Below, in pieces: positions 45,641-54,541 of a stretch of DNA of 64,000 bases. Position 1 is the first letter of the stretch. Every line of letters begins with the position of its first letter. The stretch is from JADJWR01 sp964509545 (GTDB taxonomy: Bacteria; Pseudomonadota; Gammaproteobacteria; Burkholderiales; Burkholderiaceae_F): the NCBI GenBank assembly GCA_964509545.1, contig CAZDXQ010000016.1:1-64000 (forward strand), given 5' to 3'. The notes beneath the pieces were generated by a model. That model was not told the DNA's origin. It saw nothing but the letters and a program-made list of their open reading frames with translations, and searched no databases. Made by a program: the position numbers and the translations under genes.

Positions 45641-46039
45641 GCGGGCCAGCGGATTGAAGTTATCCCCAAGCCTGATTGTTCCCCGCAACGGCAACTCAAC
45701 AGCGGCAACTCGACAGACAGGCCAACGAGCGCATCGCCGAACGAAAAAGGGCTCGCGCGATCGATGCCGCCGACGGTGCTCCCGCCAGCGCCCGGGGTCG
45801 TTCGCGCCGACATCGATATCCAGGTCTATCCCTCGGCCTCGCGGCAACCGGTTCTCGGGTGCAGCGCCCGACCGCCGCGCCCGGATGCTTGATCGCCCGG
45901 TGCTCATCGTGAGGGACTAATCCGCGCAGGGGGCTATCGGCGGCGGCGCGACTACGGCACTCTTCGAGCGATCGGCTGGAAGAGCCGCAAGTCGCGCAGC
46001 GCCACAGCGCGCCGCCGGCACAGTGAGAGACGCAACGTC
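45641..46039. other. Intergenic region before the Cas6e-like gene
   Basis: 399 bp divergent spacer between the groS promoter and the GTG of the Cas6e-like gene. No gene with a family signature on either strand. A 14-bp unit (CGGCAACTCAACAG) is repeated in tandem with one mismatch at 45689-45716; two copies only, so not a CRISPR array. Any promoter for the Cas6e-like gene should be here, but I see no strong -35/-10 pair. Confidence 0.5.
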
Positions 46040-46705
46040 GTGGGCCTGTTTGACAGCAAGAGAGACGCCAAGCTCACCAAGACCCGGCGCACCGGATTTA
46101 TCCATTCGGTGCTCAGCTTTACGCGGTTGGAGATCCCCACCCTCGAGGTCTATGAAACAGCGGTGGCCTTCGGCCCGGATACCGACCCGATCACGGCTCA
46201 CCGCGAACTCGCAGACGTCTTCGGCCAGAAGGCCGGTGAAGGCGAATTCCTGTTCCGAGCCGACAGCACGATCGCCGGCCGCTACTGGGTGCAGTCGATC
46301 GTTCCGTGGACACGCTGGCCGGAAACCGCGGTCAGCGCGCTGGAGCCGAAGCGGGTCGTGATCCAGCTCGCCGAAGGGCTGATGTACCGCTTCACGCTGC
46401 AGGTGTGCGCCGGACAGGTGAAGATGGTCGACGGCGAGAAGAAGATCGAGCCCTACCGCAATCCGCAGGACGTCGAGGCGTGGCTTCGCGCAAGCGCGGC
46501 GGGTTACGGCTTCACGCCGCTGATGCTCGACGTGTCGATGCAGACGCTGCGCTTTGCCCATCGCGGCCAGAAGATCAAGATCGAATACGCGCAGATCGAA
46601 GGCGCGCTCGAGGTCGCCGAACCCGAGCAGTTCAAGCGCCGGATCCGGCAGGGCTTTGGCCACCACCGCCGCGCCGGCCTCGGACTGATCCAGCTGACCG
46701 CCTGA
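46040..46705 (+). CDS. Stand-alone Cas6e/CasE-like endoribonuclease
   Basis: 221 aa. From memory of E. coli CasE and T. thermophilus Cse3, similarity runs through most of the protein: a first beta strand at about residues 35-44, ITAHREL with His54 at the place of the catalytic His of Cse3 (MHRTL), YWVQSIVPWTRW against a VQTLTEPDW block, YRFTLQV against the FRLRA strand, DVEAWLR against KVAWLER, IEGALEVAEPEQF against FEGRLEVVDPE, and the C-terminal Gly-rich loop GFGHHRRAGLGLIQL (from 205). These are RAMP-fold features of the type I-E crRNA-processing nuclease. About 33 residues precede the usual start. Start is GTG at 46040 with GAGAG upstream. No other cas gene or array is in the window; it lies between groSL and a cnoX-like gene. 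RNA target and function unknown. Confidence 0.8.
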   Translation: MGLFDSKRDAKLTKTRRTGFIHSVLSFTRLEIPTLEVYETAVAFGPDTDPITAHRELADVFGQKAGEGEFLFRADSTIAGRYWVQSIVPWTRWPETAVSALEPKRVVIQLAEGLMYRFTLQVCAGQVKMVDGEKKIEPYRNPQDVEAWLRASAAGYGFTPLMLDVSMQTLRFAHRGQKIKIEYAQIEGALEVAEPEQFKRRIRQGFGHHRRAGLGLIQLTA

Positions 46706-46871
46706 GCGCGCCGGTCCCGGCGCAAACCCTTCAAGGGACAAAGGGTAGGTTTCCCAGCGAGCCCCTGCTGCCTAAGGCCGGTTGGCGCCCGCGCCGCGAC
46801 CGCCGATGCGTGGTCGGGCGGGCTTGTGCGGCGCCGAGTCGCCCCGACATACGGCCGCAGGAGGTTACCCA

Positions 46872-47732
46872 ATGCTGGATACCACGCAGCAAAACTTCGC
46901 CCGCGACGTCGTCGAGGCTTCGCGCGACGCGCCGGTGCTGGTCGATTTCTGGGCCCCTTGGTGCGGGCCATGCCGGATGCTATCGCCGCTGCTGGCGGCC
47001 ATCGAAACGGAATTCAGCGGACGACTGAAGGTCGTCAAGCTGAACGTCGATGAAAACCCGGAAATTGCCACCCGCTTCGCTGTGCGCAGCATTCCGTACG
47101 TCGTTGCCTTCGTCGACGGTCAGCCTGTCGATTCGTTCGTCGGCGTGCTGCCGGCAGCAGACCTACGCAAGTTTGTCGGCCGCCTTCTGCCCGATCCGGC
47201 CGAAATCGAGCGGCGCAAGGCGCAGAACCTGCTCGATCAGGGCGACCGTTCCGGTGCGGCCCGCGCGCTGCGCGCCGCCCTCGCACTCGATCCCGACCGC
47301 GATTCCACCCGCCTCGATCTCGCTGCGCTGCTGCTGCAGCACTCGACCGATGCCGGACGGCTCGACGAGGCTGCCTCTGCGCTGGCGGGCGTATCGGCGC
47401 CGGGCAAGCTCGAACCGCGATGGCTCGCCCTCGACACGCAGTTGCACAGCCAGCGCCGGGCCGCCGAACTGCCGGGCGCAGACGCGCTGAAGGCCCGTAT
47501 CGAGGCCGATCCGGCCGACCTGCAGGCGAGGCTCGACCTGGCCAACGTGCACCTGGCGCGGCGCGAGTTCGAGCCGGCGTTGGAGCAGTTGCTCGCGATC
47601 GTGCAACGCGACCGCGGCTTCGGTGACGACATCGGCCGGCGCACCATGCTTTCGGTGTTCGATCTAGCGGCCGATCAGCCGCAACTGGTTTCTTCCTTCC
47701 GGCGCCGCCTGTCCGCGCTGCTGAATCGCTGA
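46872..47732 (+). CDS. cnoX: Thioredoxin-TPR chaperedoxin (CnoX/YbbN-like)
   Basis: 286 aa. Residues 1-110 are a thioredoxin domain with the canonical WAPWCGPCRM site (Cys31, Cys34); residues about 120-286 contain TPR-like helices (KAQNLLDQGDRSGAARALRAAL is one unit). This architecture matches YbbN/CnoX, which protects proteins from oxidative aggregation and delivers clients to GroEL/ES in E. coli. The E. coli protein lacks the CxxC, so redox activity here may differ. AGGAGG lies upstream of the ATG. groSL is about 1.4 kb away across the Cas6e-like gene. Confidence 0.88.
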   Translation: MLDTTQQNFARDVVEASRDAPVLVDFWAPWCGPCRMLSPLLAAIETEFSGRLKVVKLNVDENPEIATRFAVRSIPYVVAFVDGQPVDSFVGVLPAADLRKFVGRLLPDPAEIERRKAQNLLDQGDRSGAARALRAALALDPDRDSTRLDLAALLLQHSTDAGRLDEAASALAGVSAPGKLEPRWLALDTQLHSQRRAAELPGADALKARIEADPADLQARLDLANVHLARREFEPALEQLLAIVQRDRGFGDDIGRRTMLSVFDLAADQPQLVSSFRRRLSALLNR

Positions 47733-47827
47733 TTGACGCGAGCGGGCCGACGCACGCTGACGGCCGGGCGCGCGTCGGTCCGCGGTTCCTGCTTCAAGGA
47801 CGAGCAGGCTCGCTCTAAGCTTTGCCC

Positions 47828-49303
47828 ATGCCTAACGCGAGTTCACTGGCCGGCGACGCGTCGGCGCGTCAGTGCTGGTCACTGTCGCGCTGGCTCGGCG
47901 CGTCGCTGCTGCTGGCGGCGGCCGCGCTTGACGCCCCGTCGATGGCCCAGGATCCGGCGAATCTTCAGCCGGTGCCCGAGGAAGTGACGGCAGCGCTGCG
48001 CAGCGCGCAGATTCCCGCTTCGGCGTCGGCCGTCGTCGTGCTGCCGCTTGCGCCAGGGGGCGTGACGATCGCAGTCAACGATGCCCGGCCGATGAATCCG
48101 GCGTCGACGATGAAGCTGGTCACGACCTACGTGGCGCTGAACCTCCTCGGCCCCGCCTACACCTGGCGTACAGAGGCCTTCGTCACGGGCGCCTTGCGCC
48201 GCGACGTGCTCGAAGGTGATCTGGTGATCCGCGGCAGCGGCGACCCGAAACTCGTGATCGAAAACCTGTGGCTGATGATCCATCGCATCCGCAGCTACGG
48301 CATTCGCGAGATCCGCGGCGACGTCGTGCTCGATCGCTCGGCCTTCGCGCCGCTGGCGCACGATCCCGGCGAGTTCGATGGCGAACGGCTGCGCCCCTAT
48401 AACGCCGGCCCCGACGCGCTGCTGCTGAACTTCAAGGCGGTCACGCTCGGCTTCGTGCCCGATCCGGAAACTCGCACCGCCCGCGTCGTGGCCACGCCCC
48501 TGCTCGCGGGCATGAAGCTGCCGCCCAATATCCGCGCCACGGACGGCCCCTGCGGCGACTGGCGCGCCCGGCTGCAGGCCGACTTCGCCGATCCGATGGC
48601 GCCGGTGTTCCGCGGTGCCTATCCGCTCGCCTGCGGCGAGCGCAACTGGCCGCTTTCAGTTCTCGATCACAACAGCTATTTCGCCGCAGCGTTCGCCGGG
48701 CTGTGGCGCAACGCGGGCGGAACATGGCGCGGCAAGCTGCGCGGCGGCAGCGTGCCCTACGACGCGCGGCGCATCGCGCTGCACGAATCGCCGCCGCTTG
48801 CCGAAGTGATCCGTGACGTCAACAAGTTCAGCAACAACGTCATGGCGCGGCAGATCTTCCTGACGCTGGGCGGCGAGGCCGGCCGCCAGCCAGCCAGCGC
48901 GGCGCGGGCCGAGGCAGCGATCCGCGGTTGGCTGGACAGCCGCGGCCTGGCCATGCCGGAACTGGTGCTGGAAAACGGCGCCGGGCTGTCGCGCATCGAA
49001 CGCATCTCGGCCGGCAGCCTGGCGCGCCTGCTGCAGCAGGCCTTCGCCAGTCCGCTGATGCCCGAACTGATGGCCTCGCTGCCGCTGGTTGGAGTCGACG
49101 GCACCATGCGCAAACGCAACGGCGCCGCCAACGCTGCGCACATCAAGACCGGGCTGCTCGCCGACGTGCGGGCCGTCGCCGGCTACGTGCACGCCGCCAG
49201 CGGCCGACGCTACGCGGTGGTGGCGATCATCAACCACGCCAACGCCCGCGACGGCCAGGCCGCGCACGATGCGCTGCTGCAGTGGGTGTACCTGAACGGC
49301 TGA
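47828..49303 (+). CDS. dacB: D-alanyl-D-alanine carboxypeptidase/endopeptidase (PBP4 type)
   Basis: 491 aa penicillin-binding protein of the S13/DacB family. An N-terminal hydrophobic segment (about residues 20-35) is a likely signal peptide. Active-site motifs are in order: PASTMK (Ser93, Lys96), SNN (335-337) and KTG (440-442). The long gap between the first two motifs is the extra-domain insertion typical of PBP4. It trims or cleaves peptidoglycan cross-links in the periplasm. ATG at 47828 is chosen over a TTG two codons earlier. Confidence 0.93.
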   Translation: MPNASSLAGDASARQCWSLSRWLGASLLLAAAALDAPSMAQDPANLQPVPEEVTAALRSAQIPASASAVVVLPLAPGGVTIAVNDARPMNPASTMKLVTTYVALNLLGPAYTWRTEAFVTGALRRDVLEGDLVIRGSGDPKLVIENLWLMIHRIRSYGIREIRGDVVLDRSAFAPLAHDPGEFDGERLRPYNAGPDALLLNFKAVTLGFVPDPETRTARVVATPLLAGMKLPPNIRATDGPCGDWRARLQADFADPMAPVFRGAYPLACGERNWPLSVLDHNSYFAAAFAGLWRNAGGTWRGKLRGGSVPYDARRIALHESPPLAEVIRDVNKFSNNVMARQIFLTLGGEAGRQPASAARAEAAIRGWLDSRGLAMPELVLENGAGLSRIERISAGSLARLLQQAFASPLMPELMASLPLVGVDGTMRKRNGAANAAHIKTGLLADVRAVAGYVHAASGRRYAVVAIINHANARDGQAAHDALLQWVYLNG

Positions 49304-49370
49304 TCCGCCGAACGTGCGGCGGCGTTCGGCCGCGCCTGCGCGGGCCGGACGTGCCGCGCTTGGCCGGCGC

Positions 49371-49982
49371 TCAGTCCGCGTACTTGATCGTGCATCCGTA
49401 GGCCGGCGTCGACGCGACCGATACCGGCCGGCCTGCGCGCAGGTCGGCAAAGGCGCGCATGACGAAGTTGGTCGCGGTCTTGACGTCGGCCGGATTGGTG
49501 CTGCGCTTGTCGTCGATCGCCCCCGCATAGACGAGCACTCCCTGCGGGTCGATGACGTACATGTGCGGCGTCACCTTCGCACCGTACGCGCGACCCACCG
49601 TGCCGTCGGCATCGAGGGCGGCCATCGACGGCACAGCGCCCTGCTGCGTAAGCCATGCCTTCTGCTCGGCCGGCTTCAGGTGTTCAGCGTGCGCGGCGTG
49701 GGTCGAATTGATCGTCAGCCAAACCACGCCCTCGCCGGTGAACCGCTTCTGCAGTTGCTGCATGTTGCCGCTGCCGTAATGCTTCTGCACGAAGGGGCAG
49801 GAGGGGTTGGTCCATTCGAGCACGGCAAACTTGCCGCGCAGATCGGCCAGCGCGACCTTGCGCCCATCGAGATCGGTCAGGCTGAAGGCTGGGGCCGGCT
49901 GGCCCGGGTTGGCCTGCGCGGTGGCCACGCGCAGAGGCGCGGCAGCCAGCGCCGCCACGGACAGGAAGGTACGTCGCCGCAT
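49371..49982 (-). CDS. Exported thioredoxin-like (redoxin) protein with CxxV site
   Basis: 203 aa. MRRRTFLSVAALAAAPL is a likely signal sequence, followed by an AhpC/TSA-type redoxin domain: PGQPAPAFSLTDLDG, then NPSCPFVQKHYGSGNMQ, where the usual CxxC is CPFV with a single Cys, and TPHMYVIDPQG with the cis-Pro. The C-terminus GCTIKYAD carries a second Cys that recurs in this family and might act as resolving Cys (inference). It sits directly after a DsbD-like gene (29 bp), which could supply electrons in the periplasm. Confidence 0.82.
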   Translation of the reverse strand: MRRRTFLSVAALAAAPLRVATAQANPGQPAPAFSLTDLDGRKVALADLRGKFAVLEWTNPSCPFVQKHYGSGNMQQLQKRFTGEGVVWLTINSTHAAHAEHLKPAEQKAWLTQQGAVPSMAALDADGTVGRAYGAKVTPHMYVIDPQGVLVYAGAIDDKRSTNPADVKTATNFVMRAFADLRAGRPVSVASTPAYGCTIKYAD

Positions 49983-50011
49983 CTTGGTCTCCTCGTTCGT
50001 ATCGGTTGCGA

Positions 50012-52162
50012 TCACAGACGAGCAAGCGCCTCGAGAACGACGCGCTCGCTGAGCAATTCGGGCAGCACCTGGGTCGCGCCATTGCGGCCATAAAGCACGT
50101 ACAGCGGCACGCCGTTGCGGTTGAAGCGGGCCAGTTCGCGCGTGATTTCGTCGTCGCGATTCGTCCAGTCGGCGCGCAGCAGTGCCACGCCGCGCTGCGC
50201 AAACGCCTCGCGCACCGAATCGCGGCCAAGCACCAGCCGCTTGTTCGCCTGGCAGGTCACGCACCAGGCCGCCGTGAAGTCGACGAACACCGGCTTGCCG
50301 GAGGCGATCTGCGCCTGCTGCGCCGCTCGGCTCCAGGCTTGCCAGTCGTTCGCTTCGCCGACGCGGACGACGTCCCTCGCGGCCGGCGCGGCGCCGGAGC
50401 CGGTGGCGCCAAAGACCGCGTACGCCGCCAGCGGTGCGGCGGCCAGCGCCACCCAGCGCCAGCGCCTGGCGCCGGACTGCGACAGACCGGTCGCCCACGC
50501 CGCCAGCGCGGCGAGCACCAGCCCGCCGAGCACCAGCGCCACTGCATCGACATCGACCTGCTGCGACAGCACCCAGAGCAGCCAGACGCATGTCGCGAAC
50601 ATCGGGAACGCCATGGCCTGCTTGAAGCGCAGCATCCACGCACCGGGCCGCGGCAGCCGCTTCAGCAGCGCCGGCATCCAGGTCAGGGCAACGTACGGCG
50701 TGGCCATGCCGATACCGAGCAGCGCGAACACCAGCAGCGCCACCGGCGCCGGCTGCGTGATGGCATAGCCAAGCGCCGCGCCCATGAACGGGGCCGTGCA
50801 CGGTGCCGCCACGACGACGGCAAGCACGCCGGTGGCGAAGCTGCCGCTCAGCCGGTCGCCCTGCAGCCGCTGCGCGGCACCGCTCGACGCCAACGCGCCG
50901 CCGAAGCTGAATTCAAAGACGCCCAGCAGGTTCAGGCCGATCAGGAAGAACAGCAGCGTCAGCGCAGCCACCACCCATGGCGTCTGCAACTGGAATCCCC
51001 AGCCCAGTTGCTCGCCGGCGGCGCGCAGCGCCAGCAGCAGCGCCGCCAGCAGCACGAAACACAGCAGCACGCCCGCCGCGAAAGCGCTGCCGTGGGCACG
51101 CAGCGAGGCGTGCGGCAGGTGCGCCGCGTCTTCGGCGCGCTGGTGCTGAATCAGGCTGAGCAGCTTCAGCGAGAGCACCGGAAAAACGCAAGGCATCAGG
51201 TTCAGGATCAGGCCGCCGATGAACGCGCCGGCCAGCGCGACCCACAGTGTGGTCGTCACCACACCACTCGCCGCACCGGCACCGATGGATGCCGCCGCGA
51301 CCGCAGCCTCGGCCGGCGCGACCTGCGCCACCGTGCCCGCCTGCAGCGGCAGATCGATCACGCCGGCCCACCCACCCCGGTCGGCGGCTACCGGCCCGCC
51401 GTCGGCGACCAGCACGCCCTTCAGCCGCTTGAACTGAGCCGCGACCGGACGCGCTGCCGTCAGGTACAGAGCGCTGCCGTCCGCCTCGACGCGCATCGTC
51501 TGCGCCGCGGCCGGCTCGATGCGTGACTCTTCGAGCGGAAAAAACTCAAGCCGTTGCACCGGAGCGGCGGGCCTGAAGGCAACGCGGATGCGGTCGTCCT
51601 CGATCGTCGCCACAGCCGCCTCGAGTTCCACCGGGGCGGGAATCTGCCCGCGCGTGGCCGCGAACAGCGGCGCGTGGCGCGACGGCGCGGCTTCGGCGCG
51701 CACCGGCAGCGACAGCTGCAGATCGGCGCCGCCGGGAATACAGACGTCCTTGCAGATCAGCCAATCGGCGCGCAGCCTCAGCTCAATGTTCTGGTCCAGC
51801 GACAACCCGGCCGGCACCTCGACTTGCACCGGCAGCAGCACCTCGTTCTCGTAGCCGAAATTCATCAGCGGCCCGACAGGGAGCCGCCTGGGAACCGGCC
51901 ACTCGATGGGTCCGGCGGCGAAGCCCTCGGGCAGGTCCCATTTCAGTGTCGTCGGCAGGCCGGAATCGCCCGGGACCTGCCAGTAGGTGTGCCAGTGCGG
52001 GTCGTGCTTCAGACGCAGACCGGCCGCCAGTGGCCGTCCCGGAACGGCCGCGTCGGTCGCCACCACCAGTTCGGCTTCGGCGTTGTCGACGCGGACGGGC
52101 TGGGCGCCGGCGGCAGCGGCGAAGAAACCTGCCACCAGCAGGATGCGGGCAAGAAAACTCAT
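50012..52162 (-). CDS. DsbD/ScsB-like transmembrane electron-transfer protein
   Basis: 716 aa. Signal peptide (residues 1-20), then a periplasmic N-terminal domain with WLICKDVCIPGG (Cys137, Cys141). Eight or so membrane segments (about 300-590) follow, with the paired transport cysteines in NLMPCVFP (Cys325) and APCTAPFMG (Cys455). The C-terminal thioredoxin domain has WCVTCQ (near 631-634). This is the DsbD three-module plan, closest to the ScsB-type with a larger N-terminal domain. It moves electrons from cytoplasmic thioredoxin to periplasmic thiol proteins; the neighbouring redoxin is a plausible client. Confidence 0.88.
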   Translation of the reverse strand: MSFLARILLVAGFFAAAAGAQPVRVDNAEAELVVATDAAVPGRPLAAGLRLKHDPHWHTYWQVPGDSGLPTTLKWDLPEGFAAGPIEWPVPRRLPVGPLMNFGYENEVLLPVQVEVPAGLSLDQNIELRLRADWLICKDVCIPGGADLQLSLPVRAEAAPSRHAPLFAATRGQIPAPVELEAAVATIEDDRIRVAFRPAAPVQRLEFFPLEESRIEPAAAQTMRVEADGSALYLTAARPVAAQFKRLKGVLVADGGPVAADRGGWAGVIDLPLQAGTVAQVAPAEAAVAAASIGAGAASGVVTTTLWVALAGAFIGGLILNLMPCVFPVLSLKLLSLIQHQRAEDAAHLPHASLRAHGSAFAAGVLLCFVLLAALLLALRAAGEQLGWGFQLQTPWVVAALTLLFFLIGLNLLGVFEFSFGGALASSGAAQRLQGDRLSGSFATGVLAVVVAAPCTAPFMGAALGYAITQPAPVALLVFALLGIGMATPYVALTWMPALLKRLPRPGAWMLRFKQAMAFPMFATCVWLLWVLSQQVDVDAVALVLGGLVLAALAAWATGLSQSGARRWRWVALAAAPLAAYAVFGATGSGAAPAARDVVRVGEANDWQAWSRAAQQAQIASGKPVFVDFTAAWCVTCQANKRLVLGRDSVREAFAQRGVALLRADWTNRDDEITRELARFNRNGVPLYVLYGRNGATQVLPELLSERVVLEALARL

Positions 52163-52197
52163 CGTGCGTTCGTCAGCGGCCAGGCCGCCGAGTTCCG

Positions 52198-53499
52198 TTA
52201 ACGCAGTGACTTGAAGGCCTGTCGCGCCGCCGCCACAGTCTCGGCGATCACGCCATCATCGTGCGCGGAAGAGACGAATCCAGCTTCGAAGGCCGACGGC
52301 GCCAGATAGACGCCACGATCGAGCATGGCGTGGAAGAACGCGTTGAAGCAGCTCCTGTCCGCGGTCGTGACCTCGGCGTAGCTGCTCGGCACCCGGTCGG
52401 AAAAGTAAAGGCCGAACATGCCTCCGACGCGATCGGCGCAGAAGGTGACGCCCGCTTCCCGCGCCGCGGCGAGCAGGCCGTCGACCAGCGCCTGCGTACC
52501 GGCGCCGAGCCGCTCGTAGAACCCGGGCGCCTGGATCAGCTTCAGCGTGGCCAGGCCGCAGGCCACCGCCACCGGGTTTCCGGACAGCGTGCCGGCCTGG
52601 TAGACGGCACCCAGCGGCGCCAGGTGCTTCATCACCTCATTCGGGCCGCCAAAAGCCGCCACGGGCATGCCGCCGCCGATGACCTTGCCGAGAACGGTGA
52701 TGTCCGGGCTGATGCCGTACAGCGATTGCGCGCCGCCGAGGGCCACACGGAAGCCGGTCATCACCTCGTCGAACACGAGCAGCGCGCCGTGCCTGGTGCA
52801 AAGCCGGCGCATCGTGTGCAGGAATTCCGGCGAGGCGCGAACGAGGTTCATGTTGCCGGCCACGGGTTCGACGATCACGCAGGCAAGATCGTCGCCGTGC
52901 TGGCGGAAGGCATCTTCCAGCTGCTGGCCGTCGTTGTAGTCGAGCACCAGCGTGTGCTGGGTGATTTCGGCCGGCACGCCGGCCGAGCTCGGATTGCCGA
53001 AGGTGAGCAGACCGGAGCCGGCCTTGACCAGCAGGCTGTCGGCGTGGCCGTGATAGCAACCCTCGAACTTGATGATCTTCCGCCGTCCCCTGCCGCCGCC
53101 GGCGGCGCCCCGCGCCAGCCGGATCGCACTCATCGCCGCCTCGGTGCCGGACGAGACGAGCCGCACCTGCTGCATCGACGGCACCAGGCGGACCAGTTCC
53201 TCGGCCATCTCGACCTCGGCCTCCGTCGGCGCGCCGAACGAAAGCCCGCGCGCCGCGGCCTCCTGCACCGCCCGAACAACGTCCGGGTGCGAGTGGCCGA
53301 CGATCATCGGCCCCCAGGAGCCGATGTAGTCGATGTAGCGGCGGCCATCGGCATCCCAGAAGTGTGCACCCTGCGCGCGGACGATGAATCGCGGGGTTCC
53401 GCCGACCGAGCGGAATGCCCGGACCGGCGAGTTCACGCCGCCGGGTATGGTCTGCTGGGCGCGGCTGAAGAGTTCTTCGTTACGATCCACGGCGTCCAC
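52198..53499 (-). CDS. hemL: Glutamate-1-semialdehyde 2,1-aminomutase
   Basis: 433 aa PLP enzyme of fold type I in the C5 tetrapyrrole pathway, making 5-aminolevulinate. RNEELFSRAQQTIPGGVNSP is the typical N-terminus; FDEVMTGFR and the PLP-lysine motif LGKVIGGGMPVAAFGG are intact. No ATG fits; I use GTG at 53499, with GTG at 53490 equally possible, since the longer upstream frame (to 53637) is not family sequence. Divergent from rubredoxin, an arrangement common in betaproteobacteria. Confidence 0.92.
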   Translation of the reverse strand: MDAVDRNEELFSRAQQTIPGGVNSPVRAFRSVGGTPRFIVRAQGAHFWDADGRRYIDYIGSWGPMIVGHSHPDVVRAVQEAAARGLSFGAPTEAEVEMAEELVRLVPSMQQVRLVSSGTEAAMSAIRLARGAAGGGRGRRKIIKFEGCYHGHADSLLVKAGSGLLTFGNPSSAGVPAEITQHTLVLDYNDGQQLEDAFRQHGDDLACVIVEPVAGNMNLVRASPEFLHTMRRLCTRHGALLVFDEVMTGFRVALGGAQSLYGISPDITVLGKVIGGGMPVAAFGGPNEVMKHLAPLGAVYQAGTLSGNPVAVACGLATLKLIQAPGFYERLGAGTQALVDGLLAAAREAGVTFCADRVGGMFGLYFSDRVPSSYAEVTTADRSCFNAFFHAMLDRGVYLAPSAFEAGFVSSAHDDGVIAETVAAARQAFKSLR

Positions 53500-53833
53500 C
53501 GAAGCGGATAAAAGCGCCAGTTTACGCAGCAGTACTGCGCCGGCAGCCTGCAGCTGGCAGGCAGGCGCTGGGCTGGCCCGGCGGCTCGCGCCATTGCCGA
53601 TCGCGGCGTCCGGCTGGCCCGGTCGCAGGCCGGACAAAGATCCCGAAGGCAGGAGCCGCCGTCGCCTCGCCAGGTGGCATCGCCACGCGCGCCGGGACTT
53701 GACGAGGGGACTTGAGATTGGTTCTAGACCGTAAGCATGAACTTACAGCCCCTCGCCCGACGAAGAGGCCGGGCTATGATCGCTCGGCAGGTATGTGAGT
53801 CAACACGAACACAGTGCAAGACGCGACCGGGAA
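53500..53833. other. Divergent intergenic region hemL/rubredoxin
   Basis: 334 bp with no gene recognised. It must hold promoters for hemL (minus) and for rubredoxin-pilGHIJL (plus). TATGAT at 53775-53780 is a plausible plus-strand -10, 54 bases before the rubredoxin ATG, without a clear -35. A small inverted repeat GTAAG-N6-CTTAC lies at 53731-53746. Confidence 0.4.
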
Positions 53834-54016
53834 ATGGCCACTGAGGCAGGCAAGCGCGCATGGATGTGTCTGATCTGCGGCTGGATTTACGACGAGGCCG
53901 CCGGCTTGCCCGACGAGGGCATCGCTGCAGGCACGCCGTGGGAGCAGATTCCGCCCAACTGGACCTGCCCCGAGTGCGGTGCGCGCAAGGAGGACTTCGA
54001 GATGGTCGAGATCTGA
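53834..54016 (+). CDS. Rubredoxin
   Basis: 60 aa iron protein. The two iron-binding knuckles CLICGW and CPECGA supply four Cys ligands; the spacing and the IYDEAAGLPDEGIAAGT and PPNWTCP segments are standard for rubredoxin. A one-electron carrier in the cytoplasm; partner unknown, though alkane hydroxylases and peroxide-reducing enzymes use rubredoxin elsewhere. ATG at 53834 is chosen; an upstream in-frame start at 53795 adds residues absent from the family. Confidence 0.96.
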   Translation: MATEAGKRAWMCLICGWIYDEAAGLPDEGIAAGTPWEQIPPNWTCPECGARKEDFEMVEI

Positions 54017-54109
54017 GCCGAGCCGTAGCGGCCGGCGCCGATTGACCGGATCGAAGCCCACACCCGAGCCCCTCCCGTCGAACACTTTTTCGCAGCCCGG
54101 AGTCTTCGC

Positions 54110-54520
54110 ATGGCGGCACAGGATTTCACCCGGATTCGCGGCACGCGCGTGATGGTGATCGACGATTCGAACACCATCCGGCGCAGCGCCGAGATCTTCC
54201 TGAAGCAGGCCGGCTGCGAAGTGATCCTCGCCAACGACGGCTTCGAGGCGCTGGCCAAGATCAATGACCACCAGCCCGCCATCATCTTCTGCGACATCCT
54301 GATGCCGCGGCTCGACGGCTACCAGACCTGCGCCCTAATCAAGCGCAGTCCGCGCTTTTCCAGGACACCGGTGGTCATGCTCTCCTCGAAGGACGGACTG
54401 TTCGATCGCGCCCGCGGCCGGATGGTCGGCTCCAGCGAATACCTGACCAAGCCGTTCACCAAGGACAGCCTGCTCGCCGCCGTCCTGCACCACTCGGCGA
54501 AATCGACCGCACTGACCTGA
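54110..54520 (+). CDS. pilG: Twitching motility response regulator PilG
   Basis: 136 aa single-domain CheY-like receiver. VMVIDDSNTIRRSAEIF gives the acidic pocket (Asp18, Asp19), IIFCDILMPRLDG the phospho-acceptor Asp62 and YLTKPF the conserved Lys. In Pseudomonas, PilG receives phosphate from PilL/ChpA and promotes pilus extension. First gene of the Pil-Chp operon here, 93 bp after rubredoxin. Confidence 0.94.
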   Translation: MAAQDFTRIRGTRVMVIDDSNTIRRSAEIFLKQAGCEVILANDGFEALAKINDHQPAIIFCDILMPRLDGYQTCALIKRSPRFSRTPVVMLSSKDGLFDRARGRMVGSSEYLTKPFTKDSLLAAVLHHSAKSTALT

Positions 54521-54541
54521 AGCCTGAAGCGGGAGCCCATC

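Noticed and set aside
45641..46039. Possible CRISPR array near the Cas6e-like gene
   Set aside because: Only one 14-bp tandem duplication is present; no repeats of about 28 bp with regular spacers were found here or elsewhere in the window.
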